In this document: positions 8,400-16,370 of the stretch, piece by piece
How the letters are laid out: every line of letters starts with the position of its first letter
Position numbering within the stretch: position 1 is the first letter of the stretch
NCBI RefSeq assembly: GCF_030816615.1
Contig: NZ_JAUSYD010000001.1
Location: 868,001-932,000 of the forward strand
Source of the DNA: Streptomyces sp. B1I3
Lineage (GTDB): Bacteria > Actinomycetota > Actinomycetes > Streptomycetales > Streptomycetaceae
Length of the DNA stretch: 64,000 nucleotides
Direction of reading: 5' to 3'
Position numbers and translations under genes: made by a program
The notes under the pieces: generated by a model
Told to the model about the DNA's origin: nothing
The model's input: the letters and a program-made list of their open reading frames with translations, nothing else
The model's database searches: none

Positions 8400-8804
8400 G
8401 TGAGCGAGACCTACTACGAGTTCGGTACCCCTGCCGACCGCTGGGACCGGGCCCAGCTGTTCTTCGAGGCGAAGGAGTACCTGACCGCGGCCCGCATCCT
8501 CGGCGGGTTGGTCGAGGAGGTTCCGGAGCAGGTCGCACCGCGTCTGCTTCTGGCGCGGGCCTATTACCACTCGGCGCGACTCGCGAAGGCGGAGAAGGAA
8601 CTGCGCGAGGTGCTGAAGCGCAATCCGGTCGAGGACTATGCCCAGCTGATGCTCGGGCGCACCCTCGAGCGCCAGGGCAGGAACGCGGAGGCGGCTCCGT
8701 ATCTGCGGATCGCCGCCGCCCTGACCGGCACTTTCGGCCCGGACGGAATTCCGCCGGGGCAGTCCGCCGGTCAGCAGGGAGGGCCGGGGCAGTCCGCCGG
8801 CTGA
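8400..8804 (+). CDS. Small tetratricopeptide-repeat protein
   Basis: The 134-residue cytoplasmic protein has two to three TPR helices pairs between about residues 15 and 110 (AQLFFEAKEYLTAARILGGL, PRLLLARAYYHSARLAKAEK, AQLMLGRTLERQGRNAEAAP). It ends in a glycine/glutamine-rich tail that is a near repeat (PPGQSAGQ, GPGQSAG). The start is GTG at 8400 with a strong GAGGAGGAG just upstream. TPRs mediate protein-protein contacts; no partner is evident. A strong hairpin follows the stop. Confidence 0.85.
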   Translation: MSETYYEFGTPADRWDRAQLFFEAKEYLTAARILGGLVEEVPEQVAPRLLLARAYYHSARLAKAEKELREVLKRNPVEDYAQLMLGRTLERQGRNAEAAPYLRIAAALTGTFGPDGIPPGQSAGQQGGPGQSAG

Positions 8805-8810
8805 CAGAGG

Positions 8811-8843
8811 AGGGAGGGTGGGGGGCCTGCCCCCACCCTCCCT
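8811..8843. terminator. Rho-independent-type hairpin after the TPR gene
   Basis: A perfect 14-bp stem (8811-8824 with 8830-8843) closes a 5-nt loop, starting 7 bp after the stop codon. There is no T-run, as is usual in Streptomyces. It may also stop transcription coming from the opposite SDR gene. Confidence 0.7.
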
Positions 8844-8965
8844 TCCACTCACCACGGCCGCCGCGCCCCGCCCCTGTCCCGCATACGGAACCGGTCCGGC
8901 CGCCCGCCCGTTGGCGCCGCTTCCGCCGCGCGGAGCCCGGACCCCCTTGCGGCTCGGCGACACAT

Positions 8966-9715
8966 CTAGACGATGCCACCGTTGGCCCGTAGCACCTGGC
9001 CGTTGACCCAGCGGGCCGGACCGGCGAGGAAGGAAACGACCTCGGCGATGTCCTGCGGCTCGCCGAGCCTCTCGAGCGGCGGCTGGGCCGCCATCTTCGC
9101 GATGGACTCCTCGTCCTTGCCGTCCAGGAACAGCGCAGTGGCGGTCGGTCCGGGCGCGACGGCGTTGACCGTGATGTCCCGGCTCCGCAACTCCCGGGCA
9201 AGGATCAGCGTCATCGCCTCCACGGCTCCCTTGGTGGCCGCGTAGGCGCTGTAGCCGGGCAGGGAGAGCCCCAGCACCGAACTCGAGAAGTTGATGATCG
9301 CTCCCCCGTCACGCAGACGGCGGGCCGCCTGCTGATCGACGACGAACGTGCCCCGGACATTGGTGCGGTGCATGCGGTCGAAGGCCTCGAGCTCGAGGTC
9401 GGCCAAGGGCGCGAGGGTCATCACCCCAGCGGCGTGGACGACCACGTCGACGCCTCCGAACGCCTCCTCGGCCGCGTCGAAGAGCGCGGCCACGGCCGCC
9501 TCGTCGGCGACGTCCGCACGACAGGCGATGGCCTCCCCGCCCGCGGCGGTGATGGCATCCACCGCCGCTGCCGCCTCGACCTCGTTACCCGCGTAATTGA
9601 TCACGACCGCGCACCCGTCCGCCGCCAGCCGTTCGGCGCTCGTGCGCCCGATCCCGCGTGAGCCTCCGGTGACGAGAGCGACCTTGCGCGTCGCGGTGGT
9701 GCGCTGCTCACTCAT
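8966..9715 (-). CDS. SDR-family NAD(P)-dependent oxidoreductase
   Basis: This is a 249-residue classical short-chain dehydrogenase. The cofactor site is TGGSRGIG (residues about 16-23), followed by ACRADVAD and the stabilising NxAG-like HAAG. The catalytic set is the Ser in NFSSS and YAATK (YxxxK). The C-terminus GPARWVNGQVLRANGGIV is typical of FabG-like enzymes. The start ATG has GGAGGA six bases upstream. The substrate is unknown. A pair of overlapping palindromes upstream suggests repression by a TetR-type regulator that is not adjacent. Confidence 0.92.
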   Translation of the reverse strand: MSEQRTTATRKVALVTGGSRGIGRTSAERLAADGCAVVINYAGNEVEAAAAVDAITAAGGEAIACRADVADEAAVAALFDAAEEAFGGVDVVVHAAGVMTLAPLADLELEAFDRMHRTNVRGTFVVDQQAARRLRDGGAIINFSSSVLGLSLPGYSAYAATKGAVEAMTLILARELRSRDITVNAVAPGPTATALFLDGKDEESIAKMAAQPPLERLGEPQDIAEVVSFLAGPARWVNGQVLRANGGIV

Positions 9716-9771
9716 GGCGTTCCTCCTGGGCAGAAAGGTCCCGGTTGCCTCCGTGGACCGGCAGAGACAAC

Positions 9772-9800
9772 GCTAACATCAACCCGTTAGCAATGCTAAT
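9772..9800. promoter_or_regulatory. Overlapping palindromes upstream of the SDR gene
   Basis: GCTAAC-N8-GTTAGC (9772-9791) overlaps TTAGC-AAT-GCTAA (9788-9800), a perfect 13-bp inverted repeat. The half-site TTAGC/GCTAA therefore appears three times in 29 bp, about 60-85 bp upstream of the SDR start. This arrangement is typical of operators for TetR or MarR regulators. Confidence 0.5.
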
Positions 9801-9885
9801 ACGACACGCGAGACACTGCTCGGCACCCGGCTCGCCGGCGAAACCCGGGTGCGCGCTCCAGACCCCAGGTGGTATTCCGGCTGCC

Positions 9886-10404
9886 ATGGATGACCTCACG
9901 ACCGACCGGCTGATCCTGCACCCGCTGACAGCCGCCGAAGCCACGGCCGTGGAACACGGCACCGCGGAGGGCCCCCCGGCCGGAGCGCGATGGGCGCCGG
10001 GCTATCCGAGCGCCGGCGACCGGGCCGCCGCCCGCCGGTTCCTGGAGACCTGCGCAGGCCCCGGCGACTCCCAGCCGTTCGGGCCCTACGAGATACGCCG
10101 CCGCGCGGACGGGGTCACGATCGGTGGTGTCGGCTTCCATGGCAGGCCGGACGCCGCCGGCCAGGTCACCGTGGGGTACGGTCTGGTCCGCTCGGCGCGG
10201 GGAAGCGGATTCGCCTCCGAGGCCCTGCGGGCCCTGCTGGCCTTCGCACGCTCGCAAGGGGTCCTCGCGGTGAACGGCGACGCCGATCTCGACAACATCG
10301 GGTCGCACCGCGTGATGGTGTCGGCCGGGATGCAGGTGGTCGCCGTGGATCACCGGCTGAAGCACTACCGCGTCGAGTGGAGCCCGGCCACGCACCGTCC
10401 GTGA
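9886..10404 (+). CDS. GNAT-family N-acetyltransferase (RimJ/RimL-like)
   Basis: The product is 172 residues. It starts MDDLTTDRLILHPLTAAEA, the common RimJ/RimL opening, and has the acetyl-CoA-binding motif in VGYGLVRSARGSGFASEALRAL (R/Q-x-x-G-x-G/A region). The middle strand GGVGFHGRPDAAGQV and the final DNIGSHRVMVSAGMQ, the usual place of the family's asparagine and alpha4 helix, are also present. ATG 9886 is chosen because the frame upstream runs through the SDR promoter. The acceptor molecule is unknown. Confidence 0.85.
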   Translation: MDDLTTDRLILHPLTAAEATAVEHGTAEGPPAGARWAPGYPSAGDRAAARRFLETCAGPGDSQPFGPYEIRRRADGVTIGGVGFHGRPDAAGQVTVGYGLVRSARGSGFASEALRALLAFARSQGVLAVNGDADLDNIGSHRVMVSAGMQVVAVDHRLKHYRVEWSPATHRP

Positions 10405-10543
10405 CCCGGCGCGACCCGGCAGGCGAGCGGGCGCGACCCGGCGGGCAGCCCGGGCGCGACCTGCGGGCAGACCGGAGGTGAACCGGCGCGGGCATGGGGC
10501 CGCCCGCCGCACGGACGGCCTCGACGCGGCACGCGCGCACCAC

Positions 10544-10587
10544 GGACGAGCGGGACCCGCCGGGCAGCCGGCGGGTCCCGCTCGTCC
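10544..10587. terminator. 20-bp perfect hairpin between convergent GNAT and cbtA
   Basis: Bases 10544-10563 pair perfectly with 10568-10587 around a 4-nt GCAG loop. It lies between two genes that end towards each other, so it is very probably a bidirectional terminator. Confidence 0.85.
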
Positions 10588-10614
10588 ACGGATGCGGCAC
10601 CCGGTCCGCGACCG

Positions 10615-11394
10615 TCAGTGCGCGACTCCCGCTCCGACTCCGGCCCCGCGCGGGGCCGCCTGGCCAGCCGCACCCGCTCCCACCAGCAACCGCTCCGTCA
10701 GGTAGCCGAAGGCGAGGCCGAAAGTGGTCCAGAGCGTCACCTGGACGGCGAGGGTGGACAGCCTGAACTGCCACAGCAGGCCGGCCGGGAAGTCCGCACC
10801 GACCTCGTCGAACGAGGGCAGGAAGGCGTAGGCCAGCCCGATCGCCAGCACGTAGCCCGCGCCGGCGGAGACGGCCGCGTTCCAGTTACCGAGCCGCTGT
10901 GCGAGGCGTCTGCCCGCGAGGACGGCCGCCACCGCCAGCAGCACGCTGAGCGCGATCATCAGGAAGAACAACCCGGTGCGCTGCCCGATCGTGTCGGGAT
11001 CACCGACGGCAGGCGGGTTCGCCGGGTACTTGAGGAACGGCACGACGTAGACCGTGAGCAGGGCCGCTCCGGCGATCAGTGCGGCCGTGGCCCTGGGACC
11101 GAAGGCTCCGATCCGGCCCAGGGCGTAACAGAAGACCAGTGCGGCGATGCCGCCGATCGCGACGCCGAAGACGAGGATGCCGGTGGCGAGCCCGCCGGTG
11201 GCCTGCATCGTGCGGCTGACGAGTTCTTCGCCGTGTTCGTGCGTGTGGGTGTGGGCGTGTGACTCCTCCAGCGCAATGGCGGCGTCCAGCCGGGACTCGC
11301 CGAGGAAGTAGGCCACGGCAAGGGCGAGCACGCCGGCCAGGAGGCCGGCGAACATGCCGCGGATGAGCAGCGCTCGGACCGATACGGAGTTCAT
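10615..11394 (-). CDS. cbtA: Cobalt transporter subunit CbtA
   Basis: This is a 259-residue inner-membrane protein of the CbtA family (predicted cobalt uptake). It has an N-terminal membrane segment (residues about 8-30), then a histidine-rich loop (ESHAHTHTHEHGEE, residues about 44-57), a likely metal-binding site, and four further membrane segments. ATG 11394 gives MNSVSVRALLIRGMFAG. It lies 26 bp after cbtB and, like cbtB, downstream of a cobalamin riboswitch, so it should be shut off when B12 is plentiful. Confidence 0.9.
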   Translation of the reverse strand: MNSVSVRALLIRGMFAGLLAGVLALAVAYFLGESRLDAAIALEESHAHTHTHEHGEELVSRTMQATGGLATGILVFGVAIGGIAALVFCYALGRIGAFGPRATAALIAGAALLTVYVVPFLKYPANPPAVGDPDTIGQRTGLFFLMIALSVLLAVAAVLAGRRLAQRLGNWNAAVSAGAGYVLAIGLAYAFLPSFDEVGADFPAGLLWQFRLSTLAVQVTLWTTFGLAFGYLTERLLVGAGAAGQAAPRGAGVGAGVAH

Positions 11395-11420
11395 GAGACG
11401 TTCCCCTGGATCTCCGGTTC

Positions 11421-11636
11421 TCAGTGGCAGGGGAAGCCGAGAAGGTGACGGCCGTCGTGGACCCATTCGTGCACGGCCTCGCCCGAGATGACCGCGGTGG
11501 CGCCCTGTTCCGCGCCGACGAAGTACAGCAGGACGAGCATGAGGACGCCGAAGAAGACCGCCCAAGGAGCGATGGCCTTCAGCGAGATGGGGGTGATGAC
11601 GGGTGCGACGGTGGTGGGGGCGGCTGACTGAGCCAT
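11421..11636 (-). CDS. cbtB: Cobalt transporter subunit CbtB
   Basis: This 71-residue protein has one membrane span (AIAPWAVFFGVLMLVLLYFV, residues about 21-40). Its periplasmic tail is rich in histidine and carries HEWVHDGRHLLGFPCH, the conserved metal-ligand end of CbtB. GGAGG precedes the ATG by eight bases. It is the first gene after the B12 riboswitch and works with CbtA in cobalt uptake for cobalamin synthesis. Confidence 0.92.
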   Translation of the reverse strand: MAQSAAPTTVAPVITPISLKAIAPWAVFFGVLMLVLLYFVGAEQGATAVISGEAVHEWVHDGRHLLGFPCH

Positions 11637-11671
11637 GGCAGAACCTCCTGCGGGAACACGCGTCCCTGTCG

Positions 11672-11800
11672 TGGTGCCTGAGACGAAGGAGCCGGGTCTG
11701 ACTTCCCGCAGTGATACGGGTACACAGTGGCGCGACCGTGCCGGATTCTCACCGGGCTTCCGTCACACCTTCGTCGTGGTTGCCGTGACCATACCGCCTG
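11672..11800 (-). ncRNA. Cobalamin (B12) riboswitch controlling cbtBA
   Basis: On the minus strand the leader of cbtB contains the hallmark blocks in order: ACGAAGGTGTGACGGAAG, CCGGTGAGAATCCGGCACGG, GCGCCACTGT and GGGAAGTCAGACCC. These correspond to the conserved B12-box core and the L5-L13 regions of cobalamin riboswitches. The aptamer ends about 40-50 nt before the cbtB start, so it probably works by hiding the ribosome-binding site. Outer boundaries are approximate. Confidence 0.88.
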
Positions 11801-11951
11801 CGGCTCCACCCCCGCCATGGTGCGTGGGCGGCGAGAGCCCGCGATGCGGCCTGTGGTCCCATGGGCGGCAGGGTCCGGTCCGTGGAGCGACGGGGCCGGC
11901 CCGTGGGACGACAGGGCTGTGGGGCCTCTGTTCAGGGAGAGGAGCCGGAGG

Positions 11952-12557
11952 GTGACGGTTCGGGTGATGTTGATCGCACCGGCCATGAACGCCGCTGTGC
12001 GGGAGGCGCGTTTCGCGCATGACGCCCCTCTGGACGAGGCCGGTGCGCGAGGGGCGGCGGCCGCCGCCGCAGCCGGCGACGTGCCTGACGCCGACCGGTA
12101 CGCACACGGCCCCTCCGAGCCGTGCCGGCGGACCGCCGAAGCCCTGGGCCTCACCTCCCGTACGGAACTCCGGCTCGCGGACTGGGACATGGGCCGCTGG
12201 AAAGGGCGACGGCTGTCGGAGGTCGGGGCCGCCGAGCCCGAAGCGGTGTCCGCCTGGCTGGCCGATCCCTCCGCCGCTCCCCACGGAGGGGAGTCGCTGC
12301 TGGACCTGATCGCCCGCGTGGGTGGATTCCTCGAAGCCGCAACCGCCCGGGCGGTGGGCGCATCGGGGCCGCAGGCCCGTGCCGGGGACCGGGTGGTGGC
12401 CGTCGTCGAGTCCGCGGTGGTGCGCGCCGCGCTCGTCCACGCACTGGCACTTCCGCCGACGGCGTTCTGGCGACTGGACGTCGCACCGCTGAGCCTCACC
12501 GAGCTCAGCGGGCGGTCCGGGCGGTGGAATCTGCGCTGCGGCCGGCCTCTCGGCTGA
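11952..12557 (+). CDS. Histidine-phosphatase-fold protein lacking catalytic histidines
   Basis: The product is 201 residues and aligns by eye with CobC/phosphoglycerate-mutase-type phosphatases. It shows GPSEPCRRTAEALG, then LADWDMGRWKGRRLSEV, the PHGGESLLDL block, and a C-terminal AVVESAVVRAALVHAL. The canonical RHG at the N-terminus is replaced by LIAPAMN, and the late GH motif by VES, so both catalytic histidines are gone. It is divergent from cbtBA. CobC-type alpha-ribazole phosphatases belong to cobalamin synthesis, so a non-catalytic role related to B12 or cobalt is possible. GTG 11952 follows GGAG by seven bases. Confidence 0.75.
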   Translation: MTVRVMLIAPAMNAAVREARFAHDAPLDEAGARGAAAAAAAGDVPDADRYAHGPSEPCRRTAEALGLTSRTELRLADWDMGRWKGRRLSEVGAAEPEAVSAWLADPSAAPHGGESLLDLIARVGGFLEAATARAVGASGPQARAGDRVVAVVESAVVRAALVHALALPPTAFWRLDVAPLSLTELSGRSGRWNLRCGRPLG

Positions 12558-12578
12558 CGCCGGCCACGCACCGCCGCG

Positions 12579-13241
12579 TCAGGCGGCCGGAAGCGCGACC
12601 GCGGTCACGGCGAAGCCGTCGTCGACCAGCCATCTTCCCTGGAACGACTTCGGCATCCCGGGTGCGGTGCGCATCAGTTCGGCCGTGAAGGAGCCTTGGG
12701 CGGCGGTCTCCGGGTCCCGGTGGAAGGTGATGTCCGCCTCGAGGAAGTCGAGTTCGATCAAGGTGAGCGGGAACCACACCTTGAAGACGCTCTCCTTGGC
12801 GCAGAACAGCAGTCGGTCCCAGTGGGGCGTCGTCCCACTGCCCGCCGGGTACGTCCGCTCCCTCTCCGAGGGCAGAGATATCACGTCCCACACGCCGGGC
12901 GGGAGCGGCTCGTTCGGCTCGGCGTCGATGCCCAGCCCGCGCACGTCGGACGCCCGGGCCAGCACCGCGGCACGGTAACCGTCGCAGTGCGTCATGCTGC
13001 CGACGAACCCCTCGGGCCACAGCGGCATTCCGCGCCGGCCGCGCAGCACCGGGCGCGGGGGCAGTCCGAGAGCCGTCATGGCCCGCCGCGCACAGCCGCG
13101 TACCGCGGCGAATTCGTGTCTGCGCTTGGCCACACTGGTGGCGACGAGTTGCGCCTCCTCCGGGTAGAGGGTCCCCTCGGGGGCGTCGGTCTCGTACGTG
13201 TCCGCGCACGCCACGTACGCGGGGAACAGTCGTTCGATCAC
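12579..13241 (-). CDS. 4'-phosphopantetheinyl transferase (EntD/Sfp type)
   Basis: The 220-residue enzyme transfers phosphopantetheine from CoA to carrier-protein serines of polyketide, peptide and fatty-acid synthases. Motifs seen: GRRGMPLWPEGFVGSMTHC (EntD-like P1 and P2), LGIDAE (104-108, metal ligands D and E), and FCAKESVFKVW (KESxxK, 149-154). This is the EntD-like subgroup used for secondary metabolism and siderophores. Its ATG lies within the stop of the metallophosphoesterase gene upstream (4-bp ATGA overlap), so the two are produced together. Confidence 0.93.
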   Translation of the reverse strand: MIERLFPAYVACADTYETDAPEGTLYPEEAQLVATSVAKRRHEFAAVRGCARRAMTALGLPPRPVLRGRRGMPLWPEGFVGSMTHCDGYRAAVLARASDVRGLGIDAEPNEPLPPGVWDVISLPSERERTYPAGSGTTPHWDRLLFCAKESVFKVWFPLTLIELDFLEADITFHRDPETAAQGSFTAELMRTAPGMPKSFQGRWLVDDGFAVTAVALPAA

Positions 13242-14158
13242 AGGGTTTCACCCGCCGGGGCCGGGGCCCGCACTGCGTCGGACCGCTCTCCGTCGTACGG
13301 AAGGATCTGCCGCAGCAGCCCGCGCGGGTGGCCCCTCTTCCGCCATTCCCTGGGATAGCCGATCGAGACCTCTTCGAAGCGCACGCCGTCGTACCACGTC
13401 GTGCGCGGGATGTGCAGATGTCCGTAGACGACGGCTGCCACGTTGAAGCGGCGGTGCCAGTCGGCGGTGAGCTCCGTACCGCACCACTGGGCGAACTCCG
13501 GGTACCACATGACGGAAGTGGGTTCACGCAGCAGCGGCCAGTGGCCGGCGAGGACGAGCGGGATGTCCGGATCGTGTGCGGCCAGCCGCTGTTCGGTCTG
13601 CGCCACCCGTGCCCGGCACCAGTCGTCCCGGGTCGGGTACGGGTCCGGGTGCAGCAGGTACTCGTCGGTGCAGACGACGCCCGCCTCGTGCGCGCGGGCG
13701 AGTGACTCCTCCTTGGTCAGCGTCCCGGGAACGCGGAACGTGTAGTCGTACAGCAGGAACAGGGGTGCTACGGCGACGGGCCCGTCCGCCCCGTTCCACA
13801 GGGGGTAGGGGTCCTCGGGCGTCGTCACACCCAGCTGCGCGCACACCTGGACGAGGTGCTCGTACCGCGCCTGGCCGCGCAGCTGCACCGGATCCCTTTC
13901 CACCGTCCACAGTTCGTGGTTGCCGGGGGTCCACACCACGTGCGCGAAGCGCCCGGCCAGCAGTTCCAGCGCCCGCTCGACCTCTTCCGCCTGCTCCGCA
14001 ACGTCCCCTGCGACGATGAGCCAGTCCTCGTCGGACGACGGGTGCAGGCTGTCGGCCAGGGGACGGTTGTCGGCGATTCCGACGTGGAGGTCGCTCACGG
14101 CAAGAAGCCGGCCCCGCCCCTCCGGCGGACGAGGGACGGAGCCGCTCTGTGATCGCAT
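13238..14158 (-). CDS. Calcineurin-like metallophosphoesterase coupled to a PPTase (PptH-like candidate)
   Basis: The 306-residue protein has the complete two-metal phosphoesterase set: SDLHVG (D23, H25), VAGDVAE (G51-D52), TPGNHELW (GNHE, 79-82), LAGHWPL and VVYGHLHI (GHLH). In Mycobacterium tuberculosis the PPTase PptT is encoded beside a metallophosphoesterase (PptH) that removes phosphopantetheine from carrier proteins. The overlap with a PPTase gene here suggests the same opposing pair. That is an inference; the substrate could be another phosphodiester. Confidence 0.85.
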   Translation of the reverse strand: MRSQSGSVPRPPEGRGRLLAVSDLHVGIADNRPLADSLHPSSDEDWLIVAGDVAEQAEEVERALELLAGRFAHVVWTPGNHELWTVERDPVQLRGQARYEHLVQVCAQLGVTTPEDPYPLWNGADGPVAVAPLFLLYDYTFRVPGTLTKEESLARAHEAGVVCTDEYLLHPDPYPTRDDWCRARVAQTEQRLAAHDPDIPLVLAGHWPLLREPTSVMWYPEFAQWCGTELTADWHRRFNVAAVVYGHLHIPRTTWYDGVRFEEVSIGYPREWRKRGHPRGLLRQILPYDGERSDAVRAPAPAGETL

Positions 14159-14274
14159 TGTTCGAATCTACCGTCTCAGCGGGCTGCGCCAGGGCGGTTC
14201 CGGACGGCGGGTCCCGCCGGTTGTTCGGCATTTCGGCGGAGTACCCCCTTGGGGGCGGGTCCGCGACGCGGGAG

Positions 14275-16332
14275 TCAGGAAGAGGAGGCAGGCTGCCGGA
14301 GGACGACGACCTCGCGTGGCGGCAGGACGAGCGTCTCCCCCGAGGCCGTGGCCGGTCCGATGAGCACGTCCCCGGTCACAGCGGGCAGGGGTACCGGCTC
14401 CTCACTGCGGTTGACGAGGAACAGGTAGCGGCTGACGGCATCGCGTCGCACGACCAGCTCCACCGATCCGCGTGCGCCTTCCGGCAGTTCACTGGTCACT
14501 CCGGAGGGGGCCAGCAGTTCGGGAAGCAGTTCGGTGAGGCCTGCGGCGCCCAGACGGGTGGAGACGTACGCCGCCGAGCCCCGGCCCGTGGTGCGGCGCG
14601 TGACCGCCGGGCGTGCGGCGTAGGTGCCGGTGCGGTAGCGGGCGAGCACGTCGACGTCCCTGCCGGAGACGGTGATCCGGTCGGTCCACAGGCTGCCGGT
14701 CGTGGCGTTGTCGAGGTCGACCGTGACCCCGTCGAGAAGCGGGCCGAACTCCTCGATGCGGATACCGAGCAGCTCGCTCAGGGCGCCGGGGTAGCCACCG
14801 AGCCAGACGTGGTCGTTCTCGTCCACGACACCGGAGAAGTACGTGGTGACCAGGTGCCCACCGCCTTCGGCGTACTGGGTGAGCTCCTTGGCGAGGGTCT
14901 GCCCCACCACGTGCAGGACCGGCGCGATCACGACGTCGTACGCGGCCAGGCCGGTGCGGTGGGCGGGCACGATGTCGGCGCGGACGCCGAGCCGGTGGAG
15001 TGCCGTGTACCAGTCCAGAGCCTCCTGCCGGTAGTCGAGCCGGGACGTCGGGTGGGAGTCGTGCTCGCTCGTCCACCACGATTCCCAGTCGAACAGGATG
15101 GCCACCCGGGCCGGCTCCCGCTCGGCTCCGGCGACCGGCGCGAGGGCCTCGAGTGTCCGGCCCAGCTCCACGACGGAGCGGAAGAGATCACTGTCGGCTC
15201 CGGCATGCGGCACCATCGCCGAGTGGTACTTCTCGGCGCCGGCCGCCGACTGGCGCCACTGGAAGAAGCAGACCGCGTCGGCACCGTGTGCCACGTGCAG
15301 CAGCGAGTCGCGCGCCAGCTCGCCCGGCTGCTTGGGGAGGTTGACCGGCTGCCAGTTCACCGCTCCGGTGGAGTGCTCCATCAGGAACCAGGGACGGTGA
15401 CCGGCGATGCCGCTCGTCAGGTTGGCGGAGAAGGACAGTTCGTCACGGTCCTGCGGACCGGGCTGGACGTAGTGGTCGTTGGAGACGAAGTCGATCTCCC
15501 CCGCCCAGTCCGGGTAGTTCATCCCCTTCGTGGAGCCCATCACCATGAAGTTGGTCGTGACGGGGACGCCCGGAGTCAGTTCGCGCAGCACCTCACGCTC
15601 GGCACGCACGTGCTCCTTGAGCGCGTCCGACGAGAACCGTTTGAAGTCGAGCTGCTGTGTCGGGTTGGGGTGCGAGGCGGCCTGGCGCGGGGGCAGGATC
15701 TGATCCCAGTCGCTGTACCGCTGGGACCAGAACGCGGTCCCCCAGGCGTGGTTGAGGTCGCTGAGCGTGGCGTAGCGGTGGCGCAGCCAGGTCCTGAACG
15801 CACGGGCGGCGTCGTCGGAGTAGTCGTAGACGTTGTGGCAGCCCAGCTCGTTGTTGACGTGCCAGGCCACGAGTGCCGGGTGCGCGGCGTAGCGTGTCGC
15901 CAGCGCGCGTACGAGTCGCAGCGCGTGGGTGCGGAAGACCGGCGAAGTGGGTCGCCAGTGCTGCCGCGCCCCCGGCCACACCGTCTCACCGGCCGCGGTC
16001 ACGGGGAGGATCTCCGGGTGGGCGGTGGTGAGCCAGGGCGGCGGGGACGCTGTCGCTGTTGCCAGGTCGACACCGATGCCGCCTCTGTGGAGCAGGTCCA
16101 TGACCTCGTCGAGCCAGCCGAAGTCCCAGGTGTCCCGAGTCGGTTGGAGCAGCGCCCAGGAGAAGATCCCCAGCGAGACGATGTTGACTCCGGCCTCCCG
16201 CATCAGCCGGACGTCCTCCTCCCACACCTCCCGAGACCACTGCTCGGGGTTGTAGTCGGCGCCGTACACCAGCCGGCGGGCGCCGTCGCCGCCCGCCGCG
16301 TACGGGAAACGGGGGGTGAGGGGGGAGGTCAT
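14275..16332 (-). CDS. Beta-galactosidase, glycoside hydrolase family 42
   Basis: The product is 685 residues, the normal GH42 size. The TIM barrel opens with YGADYNPEQW. The acid/base Glu is in HVNNELGCHN (about E162) and the nucleophile in FLMEHSTGAVNW (about E319). A trimerisation-type domain (from EPARVAILFDWESWWT) and a C-terminal beta domain follow. No signal peptide is seen, so it acts in the cytoplasm on imported galactosides. GGAAGGA lies six bases before the ATG. It is the last gene of the importer operon, 38 bp after the binding protein. Confidence 0.93.
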   Translation of the reverse strand: MTSPLTPRFPYAAGGDGARRLVYGADYNPEQWSREVWEEDVRLMREAGVNIVSLGIFSWALLQPTRDTWDFGWLDEVMDLLHRGGIGVDLATATASPPPWLTTAHPEILPVTAAGETVWPGARQHWRPTSPVFRTHALRLVRALATRYAAHPALVAWHVNNELGCHNVYDYSDDAARAFRTWLRHRYATLSDLNHAWGTAFWSQRYSDWDQILPPRQAASHPNPTQQLDFKRFSSDALKEHVRAEREVLRELTPGVPVTTNFMVMGSTKGMNYPDWAGEIDFVSNDHYVQPGPQDRDELSFSANLTSGIAGHRPWFLMEHSTGAVNWQPVNLPKQPGELARDSLLHVAHGADAVCFFQWRQSAAGAEKYHSAMVPHAGADSDLFRSVVELGRTLEALAPVAGAEREPARVAILFDWESWWTSEHDSHPTSRLDYRQEALDWYTALHRLGVRADIVPAHRTGLAAYDVVIAPVLHVVGQTLAKELTQYAEGGGHLVTTYFSGVVDENDHVWLGGYPGALSELLGIRIEEFGPLLDGVTVDLDNATTGSLWTDRITVSGRDVDVLARYRTGTYAARPAVTRRTTGRGSAAYVSTRLGAAGLTELLPELLAPSGVTSELPEGARGSVELVVRRDAVSRYLFLVNRSEEPVPLPAVTGDVLIGPATASGETLVLPPREVVVLRQPASSS

Positions 16333-16370
16333 GCGGGTCCTTCCGATGGTGCGAACGGGATGGCTCAGGG

